DNA from: Acanthochlamys bracteata
Taxonomy: Eukaryota; Streptophyta; Magnoliopsida; Pandanales; Velloziaceae
Length of the DNA: 64,000 nucleotides
Direction of reading: 5' to 3'
NCBI GenBank assembly: GCA_019914995.1
Contig: CM034126.1
Coordinates: forward strand, 11,041,001-11,105,000
Numbering within the stretch: the first letter of the stretch is position 1; each line of letters begins with the position of its first letter. A program made the translations under genes and the position numbers. This document shows positions 47,343 to 60,245 of this stretch, piece after piece. The notes under the pieces were generated by a model, which saw only the letters and a program-made list of their open reading frames with translations, searched no databases and was not told the origin of the DNA.

Positions 47343-49278
47343 TTAAATTTCTACAATTTCACCATCACTGCAAATTCCTACATCGATTGCCATGGTCTTT
47401 TTTCCTTCCATTCCGATCATTCTGCAACAATTCCTCCTCGGCGCCTGCACAACAAAATAAATCACTCAAAAAAAAAAAATCAAGCTTGCTGGAAACACTA
47501 AAAAGTAATTAGTTGTGGCAATTACCCTGTTCCAGATATCAGGGTCTGGTTGTTTGTAGACAATAACGCGGTCGAGAAACGAAGAAGGGTCGGCAGTCTT
47601 CCAACGGCAAAGCGGGTGTGTTTCGTTCCGGCGATCATAAGTAGTGACAGTAGTTTGCAATGTGGCATCAAACTTGGTTGAAGACAAGTAGTATATGAAT
47701 GGTCTCTGGCAAGGATTTCTTGCCACGGGCCTTGTATTGAATGCGTATGCTGTGTAATCTGCTCGGCGATACCAGTTCAAGAACGTTCTTGTTGGCATTT
47801 CCATCTCCCTCGGTGACATAACTCCTCTAATTATCTGCACAACGAAACCCCACGAGACTGAAACAGTCCAACCTTTATCTGGTTCATAGCAGATCGATTG
47901 CTGCATTATTCCTGCTGAATCTAGAGCTACTGGACCGGTGAACAGTCGCCGGATAGCCTTGGGTCTGTCCATGTTGGGAAAGATTGGTTGGACTACATCG
48001 AGATGGTGGATTGAAACTAGGGGAGTGACAGGGTGTGCTGCGAGCAGGCCGAGAAGGTCACCGTAGACATCATACTGGTGGAAGCCAGTGTGCGGCGTCA
48101 ATGGCACGCCGAGCTCCGCCATGCAGGCGTGAATTCTATCATCACTGCCGTATAATGCGGGGTACCGCTTGATGCACCTATCCTAATTGAATCAAATTCC
48201 AGTATTATGAAACAAAGAATTCAACTTTAGCATCAATCAAATAACATATTCCAGATTGCACAGATTGAATGATTCTTGCGTTACAGGTTTTAGACATCGT
48301 CAATTCTTACTAAAAAGATTAAAGCTTTACCTGAAACTTTTCGAGTGAGGCCGCGAGAGTGCGGCTAATGGCGAACCCCCCGCCACCATAAGCCATACTA
48401 TAAGAGAAAAAGATGTTCTGCAGATGTGATTCCGAGTGAGAGCCAACGTAGTAAGGCTGTGTGTGATCGAACTTCCTCAAAACCCGAACAAGATTATCAG
48501 GAAAGAATACAGTATCATCATCACCCATCACAAGCCACCGGACATTCGTTGAATCTGCGTCCTCACCCAGCAGCCGGAGAGTTTCCGAAACAACTCGAGA
48601 GATTCTGATAGCAGATCGACTGCCCTTTCGATGGGTGTATGGAAATCTCGAAGTGTCGGCTGAGATTTTAATCGGCGGCAGCGTAGAAGCGTTGCGCTCG
48701 CTCACTTTCTTGTCTAGCCAAACGTACCCCTTCATTTTCCCTGGACGCCACCATACCTTTACATACTCTCTCCGTTTACCCCATAGCCTTGCCGATCCTG
48801 CAATTCCAAACACTATGTGTTCCAATCCCGTCTCCGGCGGCGGCAGTGATAAAACTTCTCCTTTCACTGTCTCTGATTTCTCATTCTCATTCTCTTCCAC
48901 CACTACTGATTTAGTCAAGTTTCGAGCAGACGATGAAAGTAAATGAGGAGGAGAAGAAGAAGAAGAGGAGATGTGGAGGATAGTTGTTTCAGGCAAAGTT
49001 GGGCAAGGAGAAAGATGGGAATGATGATGGAGAGGAGAGGAAAGAAGAAGATGAGCAGTGTAGAAGAAGTAGATTAGAGAAATGGAAAGAACAAGCCAAA
49101 CCATGAAACGGGGGATCACTGCTTGACGGGTTGAAGAAGCTGGACATGGTTTTCCGGCAACCATTGTCCAGATCAATGATTGCTGCTGCTGCTGTTTTCC
49201 GGCGACGGTGACGGAGCTACCGTGATGGTGGTACTCCTGTGTTGTGCCTACCTTGTTATGTTGGTTCACACTCTTCAT
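47343..49278 (-). CDS. DUF604 / fringe-related glycosyltransferase
   Basis: Exons on the minus strand are 49278..48331, 48182..47526 and 47444..47343, which splice to 568 residues. It is a predicted type II Golgi membrane protein: one helix at about residues 58-80 (FMVWLVLSISLIYFF), then a Ser/Pro-rich stem, then the GT31-like fringe domain. RWLVMGDDDTVFF has the DDD metal/sugar-nucleotide motif, and YYVGSHSESH and MAYGGGGFAIS follow. The C-terminal DUF604 part has TGFHQYDVYGDLLGLLAAHP and HLDVVQPIFPN, and ends APRRNCCRMIG...DVGICSDGEIVEI, typical for the family. Donor and substrate are unknown. All introns are phase 0. From memory the Arabidopsis relative At4g00300 sits beside MSL1, as here. 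Confidence 0.93.
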
Positions 49279-52222
49279 CTCCCTCTCTCTCCTCTATCTC
49301 CTGGAAAGAAAAATAGAACAACTTTTTTTTTTGTTTCTGAGAATTGCTTCTGGGGAATCCACGAATGGGATCTAAGTCCCAATAGCGTGCAAGTTTTCAA
49401 TGGTGATTAATTACAATTTGAAGAAATGAACAAATCGATGAACATAGAGAGACTCAGAGAGATCAAGAACAACTACTGCTATTCAAAGTAACAAAGAAAA
49501 AGAGAAGATGGCGATGGTGATGGCAATGGAGGTGGTGGGAGAAGAAGAGCAAGAAGAAGGCATGCAGTGTAGGCAAGTGCCAAGTCTAGCATTACCTATG
49601 CGTGCAAACACAGTCTGCTACTAACCAAAAGAAAATTACAAATGATTTAATCAGGTATATATTATTAAAGAGGAAGAAGGAATTATTAAGCCTTTTCATC
49701 GACTCCATAAGAGATTTTTTGCTGTAACGGGTATTGTTAGTTGGCGGTGTCTTTCGAATTGCCAAAACTGAAAGAGAAAAAGACGAAGATCCATATGAAT
49801 ACCTCATGATTTAGTTGAAGTCTAGAAGAAGAAGACTAGATTTAGGTTGGATACAGATGTCATTGTCATGGTCACCAGCTATAAGTGACTGGGGGGCTTC
49901 TGCTTCTGCTCTGCTAGGATCCAGAGTTCACATGTTGGTGTTTAATCCAGATGCAATAAGTTCAGTTTGCAAGGTTTGGGTTGGTTTCGTTCTTGGTTTT
50001 AATCCAGTCTTTCAACCTATGCACAAGCTTACCATGGCCACGATGCATAAGACTTCCTCAAAACTGGCGGAGAAAATAAAAACAATATCATAGTATCACA
50101 TTCCCCAATTGAATAAACTAATATATAATCTATGTATAAAAACATATTATTGAAAAGGTATAAATAAGATCTTGAGTAAGACATAAGATGACGCTGAGAG
50201 AATTAAGAGAACTAATATAGAATTTTTTTATAAAAAAAATAACAAGATCAAACAACTCAACCCTGTCACTCTTTGGATGGATGTATTGGTCATGCAATCG
50301 GATTATGTTATGGATTCCCTACCTGGTGGAGCTGTCGTATCTCGTTGGATTCATTAATTTCTGTTCAGAATGAATCAAAAATTTTACTGCGTGAAATTAA
50401 ATGCTAACCATTTATTTTCTGAAGCGTTACAGCGGCAAGGAATTGTCGGCAAATGACATTAATCTTCAGTAGTCTGGATGGTTAATAGAAATTACAAAAT
50501 TGAATTTCCAGCCACTGTTTACAAACATCTCCGAAGAACTGAACTTTCATATTGAACAAACATTAATCTGGATCAAATTTTGCAATTAAACTATGTCGAT
50601 TCTAGATTACCTAACACGTGACCAGATAAATTTTCACATTACGGGGAAAAGAAAATTTTTCACATCTTGTACATTATTATAAAGTATATGTAATTCTACA
50701 ACTAAGTCTGATATAAATAAAACATAATCAAATATAAATTTCAGTACTGTATTCTTTCTTATCCGTGCTGTTGTCAGAAAATGTCAAACCTATCATTAAA
50801 AGCTAAATAATCCCTCAAGTTCCCAGATAGTTCCTGCATTTGGGTCAATAAGCAATACATTAAATGTGCTTTAGAATAATTTTTCAAGTCAATTTAAAAT
50901 AAGAATATCTGATTGGTTTGGAAATAATTTTAGAATAAAACTTTTCTAAAATAAAAAAAATTATTTTTATTTTAAAAATAATAAAAATATACAATAAAAA
51001 ATAAATATCTAAATTTTTTATATTTTTTATTTTAAATAATTTTTTAATATTTAAAATATATATTAAAAAATATAAATTAAAAAATTACTTTTTAGAGTAA
51101 GTAATACCAAATGCTCTAGAGTTCTTAAAAGAAATATAATACGGTGTCGGTAAAACTTTATATTTATAATGAAAGAAACTACATAGTAAGTCCTATATCT
51201 ATTTAGGGTTGTTTTTTATTATTTAAAATAAATATTTTTAAAATCTAGTTTATTTAGAAAATAATTTATTTGTTTAACTAAAAAATAAAATTATACATAT
51301 AAAATTTTAATTATATATAGTTATCAATATTTTAAATTTTTAAAAAATATTTATGATAGTATAGAGAATTTCTGGAAAATAAAAAGTTAAATAGAGTTAG
51401 AAAAGCAGTTGCAAACAAAAAGCATTAACAAGAAGACCAAAATCAAAATACTTCAAGAAGTCATGAATCACAAGATTATTAATCAAACAAGTAATCGACC
51501 CCCAAGGCCAGGAAGTTGTTTAAGTTTTAACTGCATTTAATATCTCAAGTAAAGAAAAGGATTGAAAAGGTCTCATTTGACTGTACACTTCGGCACCGTT
51601 TAGCAATGAATTTCAACAAATTTTTATTTTATATTTTTTAAAATATTTTTATAAACTTTTTAAATTTAAAAGTATAAAATAATTATACGTAATAAAATTT
51701 TATTATTACTTATTTTTATTTTTTGGTTAAAAAAATAAAACTTATTTTTTGAAAAATTTCTTAAACATTTTTAATAAAAATTTTATTTTATAAGCACTCC
51801 AAATATTCCATTCATCTTTAATTTTACTTTTTTAATAAAATAAATAAATAAATTATACACGATAAATAATAATATATATATTAAGAAATAAACTTTTTTT
51901 TAATTTAAAAGAATTGCAACTCTAATAGTTTCGGAAGTGCTTATAAATAAAAAAATTTTGAAACAAAAAATATATTATTCTATTTAAAAAATAGTCTATT
52001 TTTGTATCTAAATAATAATAATAATAATAATACAATAATATAAAATTTTATTATATTTTCTAAATTTTTAAATAAATTTTATAATAGTGTAGAATATTTA
52101 TTTAAAAATATGAAATGAAATAAAAGATCGAAAGGTACGCCTTAAGCAATACCCTTTTTGAAAGTAATTTTCAAACGATCTCTCGTCAAGAGAAGGAGCC
52201 CATTGCGTGCATTAATTTTAAG
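49279..52222. other. Glycosyltransferase leader and intergenic DNA
   Basis: 49279 to about 49600 is a GA-rich leader/promoter with GAAGAAGAAG-type runs. From 50100 on the DNA is AT-rich, with several blocks that look like old short MITEs (50880-51125, 51595-51810) and an AAT run at 52011-52030. No gene seen. Confidence 0.45.
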
Positions 52223-52225
52223 TAA

Positions 52226-52520
52226 GGGCGTATTTCAAATACCCATAATTTTACTTTTTTTTGTCAGATTTTGAGTTCCGAACAATTTCTATGTTTCAAC
52301 TACACAAAGAAATCAGAACTCCATTTTCACATGCGAAACTTCAATTCCAACTTTCTTATTTATACACTTCTCAATACAATTATATTTTTTAATTTTCAAC
52401 ACATTTTCAAAACCTATTGAAACATAAATACTGAACTCCAGTTCACTTCATTTTTCAAGAAACTCTACTTTTTACTTTTCACTTTCACAAAACTCAGTTA
52501 CAGATATTTAAAACACGCCC
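52226..52520. mobile_element. PIF/Harbinger-type MITE with TAA target duplication
   Basis: The ends are GGGCGTATTTCAAATAC and TATTTAAAACACGCCC (imperfect inverted repeats), flanked by TAA at 52223-52225 and 52521-52523, the 3-bp TWA duplication expected for this superfamily. 295 bp, non-coding, same family as 43760-44003. Confidence 0.7.
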
Positions 52521-52550
52521 TAAAGTGATTGATCATTTGGAAGTACTTTT

Positions 52551-52816
52551 TGTTGGGCCTCCAAGTTAGGCTAGGCCCGGTTAGTAGCATGTGGGCTTGA
52601 TGGGCCTGTGTGAAAAACGGGCTAGCTAACTTGGAGGTGGGCTAGCAACTCACCTTGGGTTGGGCCAAATGAATCATGGCTTGGTGGGCTTAACAGCCCA
52701 CGCCCCTTAATAGTCCTACATTGGCTGGATGCTTGGATGGGTATGTGCTTATAAGTGGGGGATGCTAACCCTTAAGAGGTTGGCCAATCCTTTTAGTGTG
52801 GAGATCCGATCCTACA
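52551..52816 (+). repeat. TRIM LTR, 5' copy
   Basis: Starts TGTTGGGCCTCCAAGTTAGG and ends CCGATCCTACA. Confidence 0.88.
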
Positions 52817-52818
52817 AT

Positions 52819-52830
52819 TGGTATCAGAGC
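52819..52830 (+). other. TRIM primer-binding site (initiator tRNA-Met)
   Basis: TGGTATCAGAGC, two bases after the 5' LTR, is the standard plant tRNA-Met primer site. Confidence 0.85.
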
Positions 52831-52860
52831 TCGGTAGGGTGGAGCCACTCGGCGTGTTGC

Positions 52861-52871
52861 TGGAGGGAGAT
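52861..52871 (+). other. TRIM polypurine tract
   Basis: TGGAGGGAGAT directly before the 3' LTR. Confidence 0.6.
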
Positions 52872-53139
52872 TGTTGGGCCTCCAAGTTAGACTAGGCCCG
52901 GATTAGTAGCATGTGGGCTTGATGGATCTGTGTGAAAAACGGGCTAGCTAACTTGGAGGTGGGCCAGCAACTCGTCTTGGATTCGTCCAAATGGACCCTG
53001 GCTTAGTGGGCTTAACAGCCCACACCCCTTAATAAGTCCCACATTGGCTGGGTGCTTGGATGGATATGTGCTTATAAGTGGGAGATACTAATCTCTAAAA
53101 AGTTGGCCAATCCTTTTAGTGTGGGGATCCGATCCTACA
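52872..53139 (+). repeat. TRIM LTR, 3' copy
   Basis: Starts TGTTGGGCCTCCAAGTTAGA and ends CCGATCCTACA, followed by the CTTTT target duplication. Confidence 0.88.
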
Positions 53140-53144
53140 CTTTT

Positions 53145-56100
53145 AAATAAAATATTTTCAAAAAAATTATTGAAAAATATGAATTAAAATGGAGGAATGA
53201 AAAATACTTGCTAAGTACTCTTAAACGACTCTTAAATTGAAACAGAAATCGTACACTCATTTCAAGCAAATAATTATAATCTTTTCAAACTGGGAAGCAA
53301 AAGACTTGAAAATCTAACTCAGCACATGCTATTTGAAAGCTATGATGAACTCCCTGTTTTGGTATTTCCAATACCAAGACTTAACATGTTTAAACACTTC
53401 TAAGAAACTAATTCAGTGCAATCTTATCCTAAAGACTCAAAGTCCAGTCTATCTCACAAGAGTAATAAGACAGCGTGCCGTCTCTTTATGATATACGTTG
53501 AACAAATTTATGATTTCACCAACAGTATCTCTAATTCAGAAATGGAGACATGAGTTGTTAGTGGAATTCATAAGTTCAACAATCAAAAACCACCAACTTC
53601 ATCTGTCTTCAGTGATTATAGTTTGTTAACTTCACCATATTTTCTTTTTTTTCTTCTTGTATGGTGCTCCTTTTTTCATCTGCAAAATGGAAAAATCTGT
53701 TCTTCGGCCATATTTGGTACGCTTATTGGAAAGGTTTTTGGAATTTTCAAGTCCAAAATTCCTTTCACAATAATATAGAATTTTTTTTTAAAAAAAAATT
53801 AAAGCGCTATAGATGGAATTATATATTATACATATAAAACTAGTATCAAAAAATTTCTAAAACTCTTTTTGAGAAAAGCTTTACTTTTTCAACCATTCAG
53901 AATTCAGAACAGCATATTACTCATCCCATTGTTCTATACAACAGCTGTGGATAGGTAAGCAAAACAAAACTCATACCTCTAAAGAGATTTGAGAATGACT
54001 TACCAACTGTCTTTGAGGTTTGAGATAAATATATTACCATTCTTCTCCAGGCTCTTTCCAAAAATACTATAGTCAGAAACATCTAAAAAAAACCCATGTT
54101 TCTGAGCAGCGACTGCTAGATAGCAACATTTTTTTTTGTTAGAGAGAAGACTTTAGGTAGCAAAGCGACATCTGCATTCGACAACCAAACTCTGTAGCTA
54201 AATATCTTAAAGAGCTATAGCTATTTAACTTTTAGGACTAACTTATAGCTATTTAATTTGTAGAACTACTAGTGCATCCACAGAAACTTGTAAGATTTGG
54301 TTGAAGGAATCAAACCCAAATATATATTTTAGAGTATGCAGCTTAGACTTGTCCATCAACAAGGTAAGGTCCAATTCCAAAGAATCAACCAGAGTGCAGT
54401 CAGTTACACAGAAACTCTAATCATAATCTGTTGGTTTTTCCAGAATTCATTACCTGTAATGTTATCTATGTCTAACATAATTATGATTTCAGCAGTAGAA
54501 TTTCCTCGACGCTCTGATTGGTGGATACCTGATATAAGGACCCAGGCCTGAACTGGTCCAGTTGTAGCTTTAATCGTATGAAATTCTGAAGTTTTAACTG
54601 GTTTGACTTTAATCAATTTTTGAAGCACACTACTTGATCAAAGCCAGTAAACAAGAGGCTCATCTTCAGATGGACAATAAAAGTTTTCTCTATCTTCATC
54701 AGAGCAGAATACCTTGTTGTACTGTTCTTTGTTTAAAGCATATGTCCCTATCTATCCCAGGAGAGACCATGGTCGTATGTCTAAAAGAGATTTGAGAGGA
54801 ACTTGCCACCAAGAGTTGAGTGGGTAAAATTTTACCATTTTCACCAGGCTTATTCCCATCGAATGACCTGAAAATGCTAAGTCAGCCACAAAGCAAATAT
54901 CCCTAGTAAGTGACAGCTGGTACCATGTATCTCATGTCAGAAACAAGGAACTTGGGTCAGCGGTATGCAGTACATCTGCATTTGCAGCATTTAGCAAATT
55001 AATTTGCTATTAAAACATAAGCAGAGTTCAGAAAACATATTTAAATATCACTTTCTCTGGCTCTAAAATTGGCCAAAAACTATAAATAAGCAATGATTGG
55101 TGATACTGAGAAAATCATGCAAGCCGTGAAAATTTATGAAAATCTTAGCATAAGAATCAACAAGCACTAAGTGATCCTTGTTTACATAGTTCCCAGCTTC
55201 CTACGAAGAGATGTACAAGTAACTATTAAATGACTGCTCCGAGGCTGTCAAAACTGTAGTCTGAAGTATCATGCAAGTGGTTCATAGCATAATTAGCATA
55301 CCTACTTCATGATGCCACATTGCCTATAGCCTTTCAGATTTTCAAAGAAATCAGTATTAGTTCAGCCTGTTGGTGAAAGGTAACAAAGTCATCTTCCAAA
55401 GTAGGATTTTCTGCAGTTATTTAGCAAGAAAGATAGATTACCGAAACTTTTGTGCAGATTTTCCTTCCAGCATCACTTTCTACATTAGCATAATCAGAAG
55501 TAAAGGCATAAATACAGTTATATACATACTCTATGATTAATGGTTCCAATTGACTTTGCAGAAAATCTTCTGAATTACCAGAATAAAGATTCTTTAAGTA
55601 CTTCTTTCTCAGTTCCATTTCCAAGTACGAACATCTCAGACCTCACTGAATTAACCATGTTCGACTCTCAGTTCTATTCAAGCTTCACCTGCATACAACA
55701 TTTTGTGGCGGTGGACAATTTTGACATCTTTTTGATGCTTGAGATCTTTCAGATGCACAGGGTTGGCCTGTCATTGCATAAGAGCTTTTCCTCTAGGTGG
55801 TAGTATTTACTCAAGTTCAATATCTTTATATAACTATGATTCAGCAGCAAGCTTTCCTTCTTCAAAAAAGAAAAAGATGCCGTACACTTTCTCCTTTCTT
55901 CCATTATTTTACCAACTACAGTAAAAATAGTATTGCTTAACAAAATCGCCATTGTCATTTGTGAAAATCTCATCGACCCGATCCATCACCCTCCCTCAAG
56001 TTAGGTAAGTGCCCTTACAATATTGAATGCCCTGCTCGATATCCATCTCAATCTGACTCGAATTTTCCTTTACTCACTTCTAAAGTTGAATTGTATACAC

Positions 56101-58988
56101 TTTAGAATTTTCTTTTCCTACTGTAACGGAAATAAAAATGCATCTCTCCGTTTTAATAATGCAACGAAATTCAGTTCATAAAAGAAAAAAAAACTTACAA
56201 ATATATAGCATGTCTAGTCGGCGATAAGCTGAATTAACCAAGCAACATTTGCTTACTGAAGCCAGAAACCAGTGCTTGTTTAAGATTTTCTTTTTTGAGA
56301 GAAACCGTGCCTGTTTAAGAATGAAAATTTCAGAAAATACAAACAAAAAACATGCAAAACACAAGTATGAAATGTGCCACAATTGTCGTAACCCGTTGCC
56401 ACTGTACCACTGAAACTATTAGCTTCAACGAAGAATAGAAACAGAAAAAACAAAGTAAAATCAATTAGAGCGAAATGAACAGTAATTGTACAAACTAGGT
56501 AGTGTTTCCAAATCTCAGCAACATAATGTCGAATATAAGCATCTTTAAAGAAGAACAAACGAATCTCATCTCAAAGAAGAATAAACGAATCATTAGAGAT
56601 AATAAAAACAAAAGAGATACTTACAGAGATGAGCTACCCTTTCTAATTTTTCCTCGGAGGATTTGCTTCGCTCAATGGAATCTGCTAAGAATCATTCGCC
56701 AAAAATGGCATTGCCCTATATTATGCTTTTTTCTTTTGGAGTTATTGTAATATGATATTACGTACCTTAAATTACCAAAACGAAAATATTAATTCTCAGG
56801 ATCTCGGGTAAGATGATATTTGAAAGTATTTTTTTAATTTTTTCATTATAATTTTTATTTATGTATTTTTTAATTATTTATAGACTTTTTTAAATTTTAC
56901 AAAAAAAAGAATTTTACATCACAAAATTATATTATTATTTATTTTTACTATTTTTAAAATAAATATTAGAACTTATCTTTAAAAACTTTTAAAATATTTT
57001 TTTTTAAAAACTCTTTTTAAAAAAATACTTCTAAACATCTCTAAATTTTTTTACTGGAGAACCCCAATTAAAGCTTAGTGTTTTATTTATTAAGAAAATT
57101 GCTGTCGGATTCGGAGGCTACCGACATAATCTAAAGCTTACTTAAGTAAACAAGATTACAGCTGCTTACTTGCTAATAAAATACAATACTACACGTGGAT
57201 GCACAAGGAAGGAAATCGAACTCGTCATGGTATTATGATATTTGCGTAGATGAAACTTCCAGGTAAGTACCTATAACATTTTAAAAGAAGGGTTCAAGTT
57301 ATTGAATATCCATTGAAACGTAGTGGGAGTCCCTTTCAGGTTCAGCATATGCTGATGAATGAAATTGATCTACTTTAACTTGTGTGGTCAACATGTTGCA
57401 CCAAAGGAAAGCAAGAACCGGGACGATACAAACAAGGATATTTTTTCTGCAACCAATCACAAGTCGCTGGAGAATTGGTACATAGAACGTGTTTTAGTGT
57501 ATGTTTGAAAATGCGTTTTTTAGATATAAATTTTTATTTTTTAATATATATTTAAATATATAAAAAATTTACTTAAAAATTTAAAAATATAAAATATTCT
57601 ATATAATATTTTTTTATTACATAAAAAATAAAAATATTTTTATTTTATAAACACTCCTAAGTGCTTTCTTAATATTTAATTTATAATAATAAATTTGATA
57701 ACTAGCAAACTATAAATTTATTAACTTTGAAAATAATGAAACAAATGAATAATTTTGAGTTTAAATTTGATGATTAAAATTAAAATGGCTTGGCTTCTCA
57801 CTTTTTAAAAAGAAAAAGAATTGCCCGTGAACATTTGAGATAGTGATGTACGTAACTGGTAATACATGATCATTTAAAACATAATGAACTTTCCGAAGAT
57901 TTGACTTTAAGGTTTTACTTTGGGTAGAAATTTCGATTCTCATACACCGACCATAAAATAGTAACATTGGTTTTTCTCATTTATCCATTTTAAACTCTTA
58001 AGTCGAGCGTTTACCACGTATTCCATTCAAGGTTTGGAACTTAAAGCTTGTTTGGCGGAAGGTTTTTTTTCTCCAAATTTTTATTTTATATTTTCAATAA
58101 AATTTTTATAATATTTTATAAAATTTTAAAATATAAAAAATTTTGCGTTATAAAATTTTTTATTTATTATTTTAATAAATAAAAAAATAAAATTTATTTT
58201 AAAAAAAATTTTAAAATATTTTTTATTTTAAAATTTTTTTTTTAATAAACACTCTCAAACATTCTATTGGAATCCCACGTCTCTTAACTACTACGCTATT
58301 GTAGCAAAACATAAAGCTTGGAATGTTTGTTACATTTTTCTAATATTTCTGCTAGAAAAATGTCAACTCAGGAAAGTAAAACTTAATGGCCTTAGAATGA
58401 GTTAAAGGTCATCCATAAGAATCACTACTAGCTTAACATTGAATGTTAACTTGCTGTGATTAATTTGTACTTTAAATTTGGTGAAAAATTAAATTCAGTA
58501 AAAAGTGAGTTAATATTCTTTGAGTTAGAAATTAAAAATAATAATCACCTTCGAACTTAATTTGGCAGAAAAGTTTTTGATGAAACTGAAATAAATTTTT
58601 ACATAAAAAGATGAACTATGAAAAGTTCTTGTACCTTTAAAAAAATCTAATCGAATATTCTTTTTCATTTATGAAAATTTTAATTTTGTTATGATTTGAA
58701 ATCAAATTTTCTGATAGGGAAATAAGGCTATAGATAGAAAGCTTAAAATTTTTGTTTCTTTAGAACGTGTTTATTTTGCAAAAAAATTTGTATAAAGTGA
58801 ATTATTTAAGAGATAGAATTTGAAAATAAATTAAATTTTTATATTTATTTTTTATTAAAGTGAAATTAAAAAAAAATTAATTTTGATAAAAAAAGTGAGC
58901 TTAAAGTATACATAAACAAGTATTTAATTGGATTGATATTCTTAAAGAAACTACGATTTCAAAATTATTAGATTCTCTAGTTAAAATT
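53145..58988. other. Long gene-poor stretch, perhaps a non-coding transcript on the minus strand
   Basis: No protein gene recognised. 53400-56760 has gene-like base composition and good minus-strand donor motifs (CTGTAAGTATC near 56625, TTGGTAAGTCATTC near 54000), which fits a spliced non-coding RNA or a decayed gene. 54404-54628 (minus) has an open frame without ATG. Two weakly similar blocks lie at about 53985-54065 and 54785-54865. From 56800 the DNA is AT-rich, with old MITE-like blocks (56815-57040, 57490-57660, 58045-58265). Confidence 0.35.
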
Positions 58989-59725
58989 ATAGTTATCAGA
59001 TCCGGACCGATTCGTTTATGTCGATTCGGAAACTGTCGATCCGGACGATAAATCGGTCCGAATTTGTAAAAAAACTGTTTATATAATTGATCTGTTTTAA
59101 TCCGGTCGATCCGTCCGCCCGGATCAAACCGAGTTGAAAATTTTTTTAAAAAATTAATTAAAAAATTTTAAATTGATGATATATTTAATACAAAAATAAT
59201 TATTAATAGCTTTATGTTGAAAAATGATATGTAGTTTAGATTTAATATTTGGATGTGATAATGCAAAAATATAATTAATTATTTCTTATTTGTAAATATT
59301 AATTATTAGTGATTTTTAAAATTTTTTATATTGTAAAATATTTAGACTCAAATATGTATATTTAAAAAAATTAGTATATCTCTTTTATAATTTATCTATT
59401 TTATAGTTTTATCTTTTTCTAATCTCCTAATTTATTTAAATATTTTTCATTATAAATTTTAGTTGTTATTATTATTGTTGATAGTGGCAATACTTTAATT
59501 TTCGCTGTGATTATTATTACTGTTATTATTTATAGTAATGGTATAATAAAAATATTTTAATTTTTTATTATGGTTGCTATAGCTATTATTATTGATAGTA
59601 TCATTGGCAGTAGATTTCTTACTATAATAATTATTATTATTAGTTAAAAATATTTTAATATTATTGATCCGACGGTTCAACCCGAGAACCGTGATCCGGA
59701 TAATTTTTCGGTTCGATAATTATAG
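58989..59725 (-). mobile_element. hAT-like non-autonomous element, copy B
   Basis: This is the reverse-orientation copy of the element at 528-1322. It shares the GGACCGAT-rich ends, the same A/T core order and the same spurious Asn-rich frame. Ends near TATAGTTAT and ATAATTATAG. No clear target duplication. Confidence 0.6.
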
Positions 59726-60236
59726 TACAACATGCACGAACTTTTAGGCTTTTTTAACAATTTTTTTAATTTTTTATTTAATATTTTTTAATATATATTT
59801 TATAAATATATAAAAAATTTATTTAAAAATTTAAAAAATATAAAAAAATTTTACGTAATAAAATTTTTTTATTAAATATTTTTATTATTTTTTTATAAAA
59901 ATAAAAATATTTTTTATTTAAAAAAAATTTATTTCATAAGCCATTTCCAAAACGCACTCTAACGCTATCTGATTTACATTCGCTAAATTTACCATCATCG
60001 TTAACATCATTAAGTAATTATTATTATATAATTTAATTTAATTATTTACTTTGTTATTTGTTTTGAGATTAAATATCTGAAAAGTCAATAAGTAAATTAC
60101 TTTAATAAATAATCATTTAATTAAAAGTTAACCCGGGAAGTTGTTGGCTTCGTAATTTTCGGCTGGTGTTCGGACTGAACTGAACCGACCCGAATGCCGG
60201 TAACAAGAAAGAAGAGTCCGAAGCCGCACACAACTC
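59726..60236. other. AT-rich intergenic stretch and upstream part of the last gene
   Basis: 59740-59965 is an old MITE-like AT block. 60120-60236 is GC-richer and precedes the TATA box. No gene. Confidence 0.4.
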
Positions 60237-60244
60237 TTTATAAA
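60237..60244 (+). promoter_or_regulatory. TATA box of the last gene
   Basis: TTTATAAA, followed by AAGCCCTAG (telo-box-like), lies just before the inferred leader exon that starts near 60270. Confidence 0.45.
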
Positions 60245-60245
60245 G

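Larger units (their letters stand above)
52551..53139 (+). mobile_element. Complete TRIM (terminal-repeat retrotransposon in miniature)
   Basis: Two LTRs of 266 and 268 bp, both TGTTGGGCC...GATCCTACA, enclose only 55 bp. The interior holds a tRNA-Met primer site and a purine-rich tract. CTTTT at 52546-52550 and 53140-53144 is a perfect 5-bp target duplication. There is no coding capacity, so it depends on proteins of another element. The LTRs are about 90% alike by eye. The LTRs contain GCTTATAAG, a possible TATA box. Confidence 0.9.

Noticed and set aside
48426-49410. Plus-strand frames over the glycosyltransferase gene
   Set aside because: Antisense of exon 1 and its leader; low-complexity Ser/Leu runs.
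52551-53139. Cassandra-type TRIM carrying a 5S rRNA promoter
   Set aside because: The LTR shows no clear 5S A-box/C-box sequence, so I kept the general TRIM label.
54404-54628. Minus-strand frame with protein-like composition
   Set aside because: No ATG start, no family likeness and no clear splice partner.
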